From assembly GCF_036226925.1 (NCBI RefSeq), contig NZ_CP109031.1:9114001-9178000 (forward strand): 64,000 nt of DNA, read 5' to 3'. Origin of the DNA: Streptomyces sp. NBC_00659. Lineage in GTDB: Bacteria; Actinomycetota; Actinomycetes; Streptomycetales; Streptomycetaceae. This document shows, piece by piece, positions 53,230 through 61,640 of this stretch; the stretch's first letter is position 1, and every line of letters begins with the position of its first letter. The notes beneath the pieces were generated by a model, which had not been told where the DNA came from, ran no database searches, and saw only the letters and a program-made list of their open reading frames with translations. Made by a program: the position numbers and the translations under genes.

Positions 53230-53307
53230 ATGAACCCGCGTGTGGACCTCACCAGGCGGCGCCACATCGATCTGGCGCACGTCGCCAGTACGTTCTGTTG
53301 TCGCTGA
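53230..53307 (+). CDS. Leader peptide upstream of sulfonate operon
   Basis: A 25-codon ORF, ATG 53230 to TGA 53307. The core LTRRRHIDLAHV corresponds to TRRHVD-xx-RV in the leader before metY. It ends with two adjacent TGT cysteine codons (positions 23 and 24) just before the final Arg. A CCGTCGGT-ACAC-ACCGACGG hairpin starts 23 bases after the stop. The tauD-ABC-monooxygenase operon begins about 500 bases on. The design is that of a cysteine-sensing attenuator. Confidence 0.75.
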   Translation: MNPRVDLTRRRHIDLAHVASTFCCR

Positions 53308-53329
53308 CCCGGCTGATCGTCCCCGGCAG

Positions 53330-53349
53330 CCGTCGGTACACACCGACGG
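53330..53349 (+). promoter_or_regulatory. Hairpin following the sulfonate-operon leader ORF
   Basis: CCGTCGGT (53330-53337) pairs perfectly with ACCGACGG (53342-53349), tetraloop ACAC. Possible attenuator or part of a switch with the leader ORF. Confidence 0.5.
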
Positions 53350-53804
53350 TGCGCGTCCGACCGAGGCGGTACCGAACCGCCCGGGCCGCGCTGCTGTTGC
53401 GCGGGGTCGTCGCGTCCGACGTCCGAGCGACTGCTTCACGACCTCACGTCCCCCTCTCCTTCCCGGCTGCGGGCTGAACTGTCCGCAGTGCGGGGCCCGC
53501 GTGGGCGCGGAGGCTGTACGAGAGGGTCGGCACGGTCGTCCCAGTCGTTGAAGCACGGGTGAGCCATCCGCCCCGACCGCGGTCGGTGACGGGGCTCGCC
53601 CGGGTCCGGCGAGCCGACATCAGCCCCTCGAACGGCTCGGACCGCACGGTTGCCCTTCCTGGTGACCACAGGCCGTCGGCCCCCGCGTCGTGACCACGAC
53701 ACCTGCCCCGTCTCCGGCCGTTCGGTCCGCGAGGCGATCCGTCGCTGCCGTTTTCCATCCCCAGCACCCGGTGGCGTGCCAACCTCCCCGAGAAGGACCA
53801 CCTC
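53350..53804. other. Long untranslated leader of the sulfonate operon
   Basis: About 455 bases with no gene supported, GC-rich throughout. If transcription starts before the leader ORF, this is untranslated mRNA; a second promoter nearer tauD is also possible. Confidence 0.4.
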
Positions 53805-54698
53805 ATGCCCGTGTCCATCCGAAAACTCACCGGCCGTATCGGCGCGGTGGTCGAGGGCGTCGACCTCACTGCGCCACCGGCCGAATCCACGCTCACGGCA
53901 CTCCGTGACGCCCTCAACGAACACAAGGCGCTCGTCTTCGACCACGTCGGCCTCGACAACTCCGGCCAGGAGCGCGTGGCCCGCTGGTTCGGCGAACTCA
54001 CCACCGCCCACCCGAACGTGGCGGCCGCCGACGGCACGACCAACGTCCTCGCCGTCGACAGCGAGACCTCCAAGGCCAACGAGTGGCACACCGACGTCAC
54101 CTTCGTCGTCAACCCACCGCAGGTCACCACACTGAGGTCCCTGGTGACCACCCCCTACGGCGGCGAGACACTCATCGCCAACGCCGCCGCTGCCTACCGC
54201 GACCTGCCTCGACCGCTGCGTATCCTCGCGGACTCGCTGCGCGTCGTGCACACCAACCAGTACGACTACGCGCGCCCCGCGGCGACGGCACAACAGCGGG
54301 AGTACGACCGGATCTTCGTCTCGACGCCGTACGAGGCCGAGCACCCGGTCGTGCGCGTCCATCCGCTGACAGGCGAACGAGGCCTGTTCATCGGCGGGTT
54401 CGCCAAGCGGATCGTCGGTCTGCCGAACAGCGACTCGGCGGATCTGCTGCGCATCTTCCAGTCGTACGTGACGCGTCCGGAGAACATCCTGCGCTGGACC
54501 TGGTCGCCCGGCCAACTGCTCGCCTTCGACAACCGGATCACCCAGCACTACGCGGTCGACAACTACGACGATCACCCGCGACTCCTGAACCGCGTGACCG
54601 TCGCGGGAGAGGTGCCGGTCGGCGTCGACGGACGCCGTAGCGAACAACTCGTCGGTGACGCCTCGCACTACACCAGTGTGCCGGCGGTGGCGGCATGA
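53805..54698 (+). CDS. TauD/TfdA Fe(II)/2-oxoglutarate dioxygenase
   Basis: A 297-residue dioxygenase that should release sulfite from a sulfonate such as taurine. The iron triad is seen: His95 and Asp97 in EWHTDVTF and His248 in RITQHYAVDNY, with Arg259/263 downstream binding 2-oxoglutarate. ATG 53805 has AGAAGGA upstream. It overlaps the permease gene by four bases and heads the sulfonate operon. Related enzymes act on alkyl sulfates, so the exact substrate is open. Confidence 0.93.
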   Translation: MPVSIRKLTGRIGAVVEGVDLTAPPAESTLTALRDALNEHKALVFDHVGLDNSGQERVARWFGELTTAHPNVAAADGTTNVLAVDSETSKANEWHTDVTFVVNPPQVTTLRSLVTTPYGGETLIANAAAAYRDLPRPLRILADSLRVVHTNQYDYARPAATAQQREYDRIFVSTPYEAEHPVVRVHPLTGERGLFIGGFAKRIVGLPNSDSADLLRIFQSYVTRPENILRWTWSPGQLLAFDNRITQHYAVDNYDDHPRLLNRVTVAGEVPVGVDGRRSEQLVGDASHYTSVPAVAA

Positions 54699-55588
54699 CC
54701 GAGGTCCGCATCCCGGCGCCGGCCGTTCTCAAGGGCCCGGACGCCGCGACCGACAACGTGCGGGAACGCGAGGTGTTCCTTCCGCGCGACGCGCGCCGCC
54801 GGACGTCGCTCGCGACACTCCGTGACCGGCTGCGCTGGCCGCTGGGCATCTATACGACTCCGGTCGTGATCCTCGTGGTCTGGGAGGTTCTCGCCCGGGC
54901 CGGCGTGGTGACGAAGACCTACGCCCCGGCGCCGACCTCGATCGTGAAGTCCGCCGCCGACCTGTGGCAGCAGGGAGTGCTCGGGCCGGACCTCGCCATC
55001 TCGCTGCAGCGGGCCGGTATCGGCCTCGCGATCGGCCTGTCGGTCGGCATCGTCACCGGAGTCCTCGGCGGACTGCTGCGCAGCGGCGAGTATCTGTTCA
55101 ACGGCGTCGTACAGGTGCTCAACACGATCCCTCTCCTCGCGGTGCTGCCGCTGATGATCGTGTGGTTCGGCATCGACGAGCTCACCAAGGTACTGCTGAT
55201 CTCCTTCGGCGCCGGCGTCCCGATGTACCTCAACCTGTTCGCCGCGATCCGCGGTGTCGACCAGCGGCTGATCGAGATGACACGCACGACCGGAGCGGGC
55301 ACGTGGCGCCTGGTGACGCGGGTGCTCGTGCCCGGATCCCTGCCGGGCTTCCTGGTCGGCCTCCGCTTCTCCCTCGCGTACAGCGTGCTGGGCCTCGTGG
55401 CCGCGGAAACGGTCAACGCCGACAAGGGACTCGGCTTCCTCATCACCCAGGGACAGACCTATCTCCAGACCAACCAGGTCTTCGTGGGGCTGGTGATCTA
55501 CTCGCTCCTCGGTCTGATCGCCGACCAGTTCGTCCGGGCTCTCGAGCGGGTGCTGCTGCGGTGGCGCCCCAGTTATGAGGCGTCATGA
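54695..55588 (+). CDS. Sulfonate/nitrate-type ABC transporter permease
   Basis: A 297-residue permease with about six helices; the N-terminal ~45 residues are cytoplasmic and polar. WPLGIYTTPVVILVVWEVLARAG starts the first helix; the EAA loop is EMTRTTGAGTWRLVTRVLVPGSLPGFLVGLRFSLAYSVLGLVAAE, matching SsuC/TauC. Overlaps tauD (ATGA) and the ATPase gene that follows. It forms the membrane channel of the operon's importer. Confidence 0.93.
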   Translation: MTEVRIPAPAVLKGPDAATDNVREREVFLPRDARRRTSLATLRDRLRWPLGIYTTPVVILVVWEVLARAGVVTKTYAPAPTSIVKSAADLWQQGVLGPDLAISLQRAGIGLAIGLSVGIVTGVLGGLLRSGEYLFNGVVQVLNTIPLLAVLPLMIVWFGIDELTKVLLISFGAGVPMYLNLFAAIRGVDQRLIEMTRTTGAGTWRLVTRVLVPGSLPGFLVGLRFSLAYSVLGLVAAETVNADKGLGFLITQGQTYLQTNQVFVGLVIYSLLGLIADQFVRALERVLLRWRPSYEAS

Positions 55589-56316
55589 GCAGCACAGTCG
55601 CGACCGACCTCCGCCGGCAGACCGGCGTCGTCGTGGAACGGGTCGTCCGGCAGTTCGGTGACCGGGTCGTACTCGACCGACTCGATCTCACCATCGAGGA
55701 CGGGGAGTTGGTGGTTCTGCTCGGCCCCTCGGGCTGCGGAAAGAGCACCCTCCTACGGCTGCTCGCCGGGCTGGACCGGCCCGACGGAGGACGCGTGGAG
55801 GTCCCGGCGAAGCGAGCGATCGTCTTCCAGGCCGACCGGCTGCTGCCGTGGCAACGCGTCCTGCGGAACATCACCCTCGGCCTGCACGGACCCGACGCGG
55901 ACCAGCGGGCCCGCGACGTGCTCGCCGAGGTCGGACTCTCGGGCCGCGAGAAGGCATGGCCCAAGGAGCTCTCCGGCGGCGAGGCCCAACGGGTCTCGCT
56001 GGCAAGGGCGCTGGTCTCGGAGCCCGAACTCGTCCTGCTCGACGAGCCGTTCGCCGCCCTCGACGCCATCACGCGGCTGCGCATGCACGACCTCGTGCGC
56101 GCACTACGCACCAAACACCATGCCGCCATGCTGCTCGTCACCCACGACATCGACGAGGCGATCGCCCTTGCGGACCGCGTCCTCGTCATGAGCAACGGCG
56201 GCATCGGCGCCGCACACACCGTTCACCTCTCCGCCGCGGACCGCGAAGCGAGCGTGGCGCGAGAGGAACTCCGCGCCCGGCTCCTGGAAGACCTCGGCCT
56301 CGCCGGGCAGCACTGA
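55585..56316 (+). CDS. ABC transporter ATP-binding protein (SsuB/TauB-like)
   Basis: A 243-residue ATPase: Walker A GPSGCGKST (47-55), signature LSGGEAQR (129-135), Walker B LVLLDEP (149-155) and H-loop VTHDIDEAI. Its sequence and length are typical of sulfonate/nitrate importers. It overlaps the permease by four bases. The binding protein starts 54 bases downstream. Confidence 0.95.
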   Translation: MSSTVATDLRRQTGVVVERVVRQFGDRVVLDRLDLTIEDGELVVLLGPSGCGKSTLLRLLAGLDRPDGGRVEVPAKRAIVFQADRLLPWQRVLRNITLGLHGPDADQRARDVLAEVGLSGREKAWPKELSGGEAQRVSLARALVSEPELVLLDEPFAALDAITRLRMHDLVRALRTKHHAAMLLVTHDIDEAIALADRVLVMSNGGIGAAHTVHLSAADREASVAREELRARLLEDLGLAGQH

Positions 56317-56370
56317 CCCTCCCAAGATCCACCAACACCCGTACCCAGCAAAGAAAGCACAGGACATCCC

Positions 56371-57423
56371 ATGCGCAGGACAACTTCCCGAATCATCGCC
56401 GCGGCCGCTCCCCTCGCCCTCGCAAGCACCCTCGTCGCCTGCGGATCGTCCTCCGACACCACCGCGCCGCTGAGCAACGCCGGCAACGCGAGCAGCGAGA
56501 AGCACCCTGAGTGGAGCAAGTACACCTTCACCATTGGGGACAACGGCGGTGACGGCAGCCAGGCCCTGGCGAAACTGACCGGCGTCTTCGACAACGCCCC
56601 CTACAAGGTGAAGTTCGCCCGCTTCACCTACGGCCCACCCCTCGTGCAAGCCGCCGCCTCGGGAGACATAGACCTGGGCAGCGTCGGTGACGTGCCCCCG
56701 ATCACCGGCGCGGCGAAGGAGTACGGCTTCAAGATCGTCGCAGTGAACCGCTCGCTCACGCCCGACCAGGCGGTGGAGAACATCATCGTGCCGAAGGGCT
56801 CGAAGCTGCGGACGGCCGCCGACCTCAAGGGCAAGCGGATCGCCGTTCCGCAGGGCAGTTCCGCCCATGGACTGGCCCTGAACGCACTGAAGAGCGTCGG
56901 CCTCGGCCCCAAGGACGCGAAACTGGTGTTCCTCGACCCGGCGGCCGCCGCCACGGCGTTCAACACCGGGAAGGTCGACGCCTGGTCGATCTGGAACCCG
57001 CAGTCGGCGATCGCGGTCAAGAACGGCGCGCGGATCCTGGTCAAGGGCCTCCCGCCGATCGACCAGACGAGCAGCTACTACGTCGCGAGTGACACGTCGC
57101 TGAAGGACAGGACCAGGCGTGCGGCCCTCACGGATGTCCTGAAGCGGCTCTCCCGGGAGTATGCCTGGGCCATCAAACACCCCGATCAGTACGCGCAGGC
57201 ACTCTCGCAGGAACAGGGCATCCCCCTGGCCGACGCCAAGGCATCCCTGGCCGCCTACTCGAACCGCGTGACCCCGGTCGAGAAGTCGGACATCGAACTG
57301 GAGCAGAAGCTCGCGGACGCCTTCCTGGAAGCAGGCCAGATCACCAAGAAGGTCGACCTCGAGTCCATCACCGACAACCTCCTTCCCGCCGGCTACGACA
57401 GCTCCAAGCTGACCTTCAACTGA
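56371..57423 (+). CDS. Sulfonate-type ABC transporter substrate-binding lipoprotein
   Basis: A 350-residue lipoprotein. Signal MRRTTSRIIAAAAPLALASTLVACGSS has lipobox LVAC. The mature domain fits SsuA/TauA: GDIDLGSVGDVPPITGAAKEYGFKIVAVNR, NIIVPKGSKLRTAADLKGKRIAVPQGSSAHGLALNALKSVGL, KVDAWSIWNPQSAIAVKNGARILV. Captures the sulfonate or sulfate ester outside the cell and hands it to the permease. In operon with the ATPase and monooxygenase. Confidence 0.95.
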   Translation: MRRTTSRIIAAAAPLALASTLVACGSSSDTTAPLSNAGNASSEKHPEWSKYTFTIGDNGGDGSQALAKLTGVFDNAPYKVKFARFTYGPPLVQAAASGDIDLGSVGDVPPITGAAKEYGFKIVAVNRSLTPDQAVENIIVPKGSKLRTAADLKGKRIAVPQGSSAHGLALNALKSVGLGPKDAKLVFLDPAAAATAFNTGKVDAWSIWNPQSAIAVKNGARILVKGLPPIDQTSSYYVASDTSLKDRTRRAALTDVLKRLSREYAWAIKHPDQYAQALSQEQGIPLADAKASLAAYSNRVTPVEKSDIELEQKLADAFLEAGQITKKVDLESITDNLLPAGYDSSKLTFN

Positions 57424-57459
57424 CCCGCCATCCACCTCGGCACCCAAAGGAGAGAACCC

Positions 57460-58788
57460 GTGACCCAGACACAGCGCCGGCTTCACCTCAACGCCTTCCT
57501 CATGGAAGCGGGCCACCACGAGGCGGCCTGGCGGCTCCCGCACAGCAACCCCCGGGCGGACTTCGACCTGCGGCACTGGATCGAGCTGGCGCAACTCGCC
57601 GAGAGCGCCAAGTTCGACTCGCTGTTCCTCGCGGACGGTCCGGCCCTCATGGGAACCGGCGAGTTCCGGCCGCCGGGCCAGCTCGAGCCACTCACACTGC
57701 TGACCGTCCTGTCCCAGGCGACCAGCCGGATCGGCCTCATCGCGACCGTTTCCTCGACGTACAACGAGCCCTACAACCTCGCCCGTCGGCTCGCCTCCGT
57801 CGACCACGTCAGCGGTGGCCGCGCCGGCTGGAACATCGTCACCTCGGCAGGGGCGGACGAGGCGGCCAACTTCGGACTCGACGACCGCCCCGGCCACGCC
57901 GAGCGCTACGCCCGCGCCGACGAGTTCCTGAAGGTGGCCAAAGCCCTGTGGGACAGTTGGGAGTCCGACGCCGTCGTCGCGGACAAGGCCGGCGGACGCT
58001 ACGCCGACCCCGACCGGCTGCACCGGCTCAGCCACCGGGGCACGTACTTCAAGGTGGCCGGACCGCTCAACGTCGAGCGCCCTCCCCAGGGTTACCCACT
58101 GCTCGTCCAGGCCGGCTCCTCCGAGGACGGAAGGGACTTCGCGGCCCGTCACGCCGAGGCCATCTTCACCGCTCACACGACCTACGAGCGCGCGGCCGCC
58201 TTCTATGCCGACATCAAGGCACGGACCAGGGCCGCGGGGCGCGACCCGGACGGCGTGATCGTCCTGCCCGGTATCGTCCCGTACATAGGGTCGACCGAGG
58301 CGGAAGCCCGGGCGCTCGCCCAGCAGTTCGACGAGCTGCGCGTTCCGGAGTACGGGCTGCGCCAGCTCGCGGCCGTGTTCGAGACCGAGCCCTCGGCCTT
58401 CGAACTCGACGCGCCCCTGCCGGACTTCATCCTCGCCAGGCCGAAGCTGGAGGGCGCACAGAGCCGTGCCGACCTGATCATCGACCTCGCGGTCCGTGAA
58501 AAGCTCACGGTCCGTCAGGTCATCTCCCGGCTCGGCGGTGGGCGCGGCCACTTCGAGTTCATCGGCACGCCCGAGCAGGTCGCGGACACGATCATCGCCT
58601 GGTTCGAGGGCGGGGCGGCGGACGGGTTCAACATCATGGCGCCCGCCCTGCCTTCGGGCCTCGCGGCCTTCATCGAGCACGTCCTGCCGATCCTGCGCGC
58701 CAAGGGCCTGTTCCGCGAGGAGTACGAGGGCACGACCTTGCGCGAGCACTACGGCCTCCCGGTCCCGGCGAACCAGTTCCGGGCCTGA
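57460..58788 (+). CDS. FMN-dependent monooxygenase (NtaA/SnaA/DszA family)
   Basis: A 442-residue luciferase-like oxygenase that uses FMNH2 and O2, probably cleaving a C-S or oxidising an organosulfur substrate. Diagnostic parts: MEAGHHEAAWRLP, SLFLADGPALMG, QATSRIGLIATVSSTYNEPYNLARRLASVDHVSGGRAGWNIVTSA and YPLLVQAGSSEDGRDFAARHAEAIF. GTG 57460 follows AAAGGAGAG. A separate flavin reductase is not in the window. It closes the operon; a hairpin terminator follows. Confidence 0.95.
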   Translation: MTQTQRRLHLNAFLMEAGHHEAAWRLPHSNPRADFDLRHWIELAQLAESAKFDSLFLADGPALMGTGEFRPPGQLEPLTLLTVLSQATSRIGLIATVSSTYNEPYNLARRLASVDHVSGGRAGWNIVTSAGADEAANFGLDDRPGHAERYARADEFLKVAKALWDSWESDAVVADKAGGRYADPDRLHRLSHRGTYFKVAGPLNVERPPQGYPLLVQAGSSEDGRDFAARHAEAIFTAHTTYERAAAFYADIKARTRAAGRDPDGVIVLPGIVPYIGSTEAEARALAQQFDELRVPEYGLRQLAAVFETEPSAFELDAPLPDFILARPKLEGAQSRADLIIDLAVREKLTVRQVISRLGGGRGHFEFIGTPEQVADTIIAWFEGGAADGFNIMAPALPSGLAAFIEHVLPILRAKGLFREEYEGTTLREHYGLPVPANQFRA

Positions 58789-58794
58789 CCGACC

Positions 58795-58822
58795 GCTGGG
58801 CTGACCGATGGGTCAGCCCAGC
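58795..58822. terminator. Terminator of the sulfonate operon
   Basis: GCTGGGCTGACC (58795-58806) pairs perfectly with 58811-58822, loop GATG, directly after the monooxygenase stop and before the converging nrtR gene. Confidence 0.8.
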
Positions 58823-58886
58823 ACCTGGCCGAGGGAGGTGCCGAACAGGCGCCGGTGGCGGGGGTGTTGGTCGGGACCTGTGGCCG

Positions 58887-59633
58887 TCATCGGGGGGCCT
58901 CCGGCCGGAGCAGGGGCGGGTGCGGGGCGGTGGCCGGGCCGGCGCGATAGAGCGCGGCGGGTTTGCCGCGGCCGCCGGTCAGACGCGCGCCGCCGGGGAC
59001 GGCCTTCACGAAGCCGGGGGTGGCGAGCACCTTGCGGCGGAAGTTGGGACGGTCGAGACCCGTGTCCCAGACGGTCTCGTACACGGCCTGCAACTCCCCG
59101 AGGGTGAACTCGGGCGGGCAGAAGGCGGTGGCCAGACAGGTGTACTCCAGCCTGGCCCGGACCCGTTCACGGGCGTCGGCGAGGATGCGGTCGTGGTCGA
59201 AGGCGAGCGCGGCGGCGCCGGCCTCGGCGAGCGGCACCCAGCGGGCCTGGGCGGCGTCCCCGCCCGCCGCGGGTTCGGGCAGATCGGGGATGAGCGCGGC
59301 GAAGGCCACGGAGACCACCCGCATCCGGGGGTCGCGGCCCGGGTCGCTGTAGGTGCGCAGTTGCTCCAGGTGGAGGCTGTCGACCAGAGGCTCCGGCAGG
59401 CCGGTCTCCTCGGCGAGTTCCCGGCGGGCGGCCTCCTCGGCCGACTCCCAGGGCAGCAGGAAGCCACCGGGCAGTGCCCAGGCGCCCGCGTACGGCTCCT
59501 GGCCACGCCGGATCAGCAGCACGTGCAGGGCGGACGCGCGTACGGTGAGCACGGCGAGGTCGACGGTCACCGCGAACGGCTCGTACGCGGACGGGTCGTA
59601 CGCCGACGGGTCGTACGGAGCGGCGGCCGTCAC
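58887..59633 (-). CDS. nrtR: NrtR-type Nudix transcriptional regulator
   Basis: A 248-residue regulator of NAD metabolism. An N-terminal Nudix-like fold (LHVLLIRRGQEPYAGAWALPGGFLLPWESAEEAARRELAEETGL) is followed by a winged HTH (FTLGELQAVYETVWDTGLDRPNFRRKVLATPGFV). In NrtR the Nudix part senses ADP-ribose and the HTH binds a palindrome near NAD genes. It is last in the operon pnuC-nadR-nrtR, overlapping nadR by four bases, and such a palindrome sits upstream of pnuC. Confidence 0.9.
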   Translation of the reverse strand: MTAAAPYDPSAYDPSAYEPFAVTVDLAVLTVRASALHVLLIRRGQEPYAGAWALPGGFLLPWESAEEAARRELAEETGLPEPLVDSLHLEQLRTYSDPGRDPRMRVVSVAFAALIPDLPEPAAGGDAAQARWVPLAEAGAAALAFDHDRILADARERVRARLEYTCLATAFCPPEFTLGELQAVYETVWDTGLDRPNFRRKVLATPGFVKAVPGGARLTGGRGKPAALYRAGPATAPHPPLLRPEAPR

Positions 59634-60721
59634 CGGTTCTCCGGGAGCGGGTCGGCGAAGTGCCAGCCCTCGGCGAGCAGGCCGTCCACCGCCGCCACGG
59701 CGGTGCGCAACCGCTCCTCGGGGCTGCCGGTGACCAGCAGGAACCGGCGGCCGGTGCGCTCCAGTTCCTCCCGGAACCGGCCGGTCATCCACGGGCGCAG
59801 GTGGGGCTCGTCGCGCAGGCCGTCGTCCTCGAAGGGCACACCCTCGTGGTCGGTGAGCAGGTACAGGTGGCGCTGGGTGCGGGCGGCGACCGCCGCCACC
59901 TCGGGGCTGGGCGAGCCGAGGTAGCGCTCGTGCCAGATCGCGGTGGCGAAGGAGTCGGTGTCGCAGAAGAGTACGGGGGAGCCGAGGCGGGCCGCCCGCT
60001 GTTCGTCGTCGTCCTGGCGGTGGGCGATGACGGGGAACTCCTCGGAGGTGAAGTCCACTTGGGCCCAGTCGGCTCCGGGGTCGGTGGCCCGCAGGGCGGC
60101 GAGCCTCTCCTCGCTGTACGCGCGCCCGTACTCGGGCACCCAGCCGGTGTCCGTCCAGACGCCGCCGCGCGCCCGGTAGTGGGCTGCCAGCGCCAGGGAG
60201 AGGGTGGTGGTGCCGGTGGACTCGGCGCCGAGGACGACCACGCGCCGGGCGAGGGCGGCGCGCACGCCCGGGCCGAGGAACGCCCAGCTGCCCACCGGAT
60301 CCTTGCGTACGGCCGTGCCGGAGACGGGGTACGTGGTGCGGTCCAGGTCCACGCCGACCTCGGCCGCACCGAACCGGCGGGCCAACTCGGTCCCGTAGGA
60401 CTCCGAGGTGAACACGGCGTCCACCGGCTCCGGGACGGCCGTACGGAAGACCGCCATGTGGGCGTCCCACACCGCGGGGTCGTGCAGGTCGACCGCGTGG
60501 TCGTCGACGGCGCCGACGACCTCCGCCTCTGGGTGGGCCTCGCGCATCCACGCCACCCGGTCGGCGAGCGGCACCGATTCCACGGAGGCCGCGCAGACCA
60601 GAACGGTCAGCCGGTCGCACTGCGCCTGGGCGGTGCGGACGAGATGGTGGTGGCCCGCGTGCGGCGGATAGAACTTGCCGAGCACCAGGCCGTGCCGGTA
60701 AGGGCGGGCGGCGGTGCTCAC
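59630..60721 (-). CDS. nadR: NadR-like NMN adenylyltransferase/ribosylnicotinamide kinase
   Basis: A 363-residue bifunctional-type protein. The N-terminal half is an NMN adenylyltransferase: GKFYPPHAGHHHLV (HxGH) and SGTAVRKDP. The C-terminal half resembles ribosylnicotinamide kinase with WVPEYGRAYSEE and DTDSFATAIW, but the P-loop is VVLGAESTGTTTLS, lacking the standard Lys; actinobacterial members commonly show this. GTG 60721 overlaps the pnuC stop. It would turn imported ribosylnicotinamide into NMN and NAD. Confidence 0.88.
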   Translation of the reverse strand: MSTAARPYRHGLVLGKFYPPHAGHHHLVRTAQAQCDRLTVLVCAASVESVPLADRVAWMREAHPEAEVVGAVDDHAVDLHDPAVWDAHMAVFRTAVPEPVDAVFTSESYGTELARRFGAAEVGVDLDRTTYPVSGTAVRKDPVGSWAFLGPGVRAALARRVVVLGAESTGTTTLSLALAAHYRARGGVWTDTGWVPEYGRAYSEERLAALRATDPGADWAQVDFTSEEFPVIAHRQDDDEQRAARLGSPVLFCDTDSFATAIWHERYLGSPSPEVAAVAARTQRHLYLLTDHEGVPFEDDGLRDEPHLRPWMTGRFREELERTGRRFLLVTGSPEERLRTAVAAVDGLLAEGWHFADPLPENR

Positions 60722-61326
60722 GCGGTCACCGCCGTCACGGGCCGGGGGGCCGCGGTCACGAGGGTGCGCCGCCAGCCGACGAGGCCGGCCACGCACAGGG
60801 CGAGGAAGCCGACGTACAGCAGGGAGGTCAGGTAGAGGCCCTTGTAGGCGTACAGCGGGATGTAGACCAGGTCGGCGGCGATCCACAGCCACCAGGACTC
60901 CAGCAGCTTGCGGCACTGGCCGTAGGTGGCCGCCAGGGAGAGGGCGGTGGTGAGCGCGTCCCAGAAGGGGACGGTGGAGTCGGTGGCGCGGTCCAGCAGC
61001 AGCGTGAGGGCGGCGGTGCCCAGCACTCCGGCGGCGGCGAGCCAGGTCCATTCGGCACCCGTCGTACGGCGCACCGGCAGGGCGTCGGCGGCGGCCCGTC
61101 CGCTGCCGCGGGCCCAGGTCCACCAGCCGTAGGCGGCCAGCGCGATGAAGACGACCTGGAGACCGGCGTCGGCGTACAGGCCGGCCTGGAGGAAGAGCAC
61201 GATGAAGAAGACGTTGTTGGCCATGCCCACGGGCCAGTTGGCTATGTGCTGGCGGGCCACCAGCCAGACACAGACGGCGCCGGTGGCGAAGCCGAGCGCT
61301 TCGGTCCAGCTGAGGTTCCAGTTCAC
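60718..61326 (-). CDS. pnuC: PnuC-type nicotinamide riboside transporter
   Basis: A 202-residue membrane protein with seven predicted helices and the PnuC pattern WNLSWTEALGFATGAVCVWLVARQHIANWPVGMANNVFFIVLFLQAGLYADAGLQ and ESWWLWIAADLVYIPLYAYKGLYLTSLLYVGFLALCVAGLVGWRR (the WxG and YxxKGL motifs). It facilitates uptake of nicotinamide riboside, trapped by NadR. First gene of the operon, with the NrtR box about 20 bases upstream. Confidence 0.95.
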   Translation of the reverse strand: MNWNLSWTEALGFATGAVCVWLVARQHIANWPVGMANNVFFIVLFLQAGLYADAGLQVVFIALAAYGWWTWARGSGRAAADALPVRRTTGAEWTWLAAAGVLGTAALTLLLDRATDSTVPFWDALTTALSLAATYGQCRKLLESWWLWIAADLVYIPLYAYKGLYLTSLLYVGFLALCVAGLVGWRRTLVTAAPRPVTAVTA

Positions 61327-61340
61327 GGGGCGACTCCTTA

Positions 61341-61357
61341 ATAGTCGCCATGACTAT
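61341..61357. promoter_or_regulatory. NrtR-type operator ATAGTC-N5-GACTAT
   Basis: A perfect palindrome with 6-bp arms and GCCAT spacer, 14 bases upstream of pnuC. Its arms (AGTC/GACT) match the known NrtR motif style and it is the only AT-rich dyad in this region. Confidence 0.75.
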
Positions 61358-61521
61358 AAATAGCGGGACGGGTGGAGGGCAAGGGATTTAGCCCGCGACG
61401 CCTGAGGCGGCGCGGGCCTCTCGGGGTGAGTCGGTCGGGTCTCGCTCGCGGTTGCGACCGTGGTCCGGGACGTGGTCGGGGGAGGGGACGGGAACTGCCG
61501 GACCTGCGTGGGGCGTTCCGG

Positions 61522-61550
61522 CGGCTCGGCTCGGCTCGGCTCGGCTCGGC
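61522..61550. repeat. Tandem CGGCT repeat
   Basis: Five and a half head-to-tail copies of CGGCT, about 90 bases upstream of the SUKH-like gene. A simple-sequence tract of this length could vary in copy number. Confidence 0.9.
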
Positions 61551-61640
61551 GCTGATCGCGAACGCGCCGCGCAGGCGCCTGCGGTCGGACCGCCCGTCCT
61601 CGTGGGCGGTGCCGTCAGTGGCGGCTGGCAGCATGTCCCC

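Noticed and set aside
53436..54668. 410-codon frame on the minus strand opposite tauD
   Set aside because: Shadow with no ribosome site or domain; tauD motifs are unambiguous on the plus strand.
56104..58749. An 881-codon minus-strand frame opposite the sulfonate operon
   Set aside because: Shadow of high third-position GC; composition is Gly/Arg/Val-rich with no motif, and the plus strand holds clear genes.
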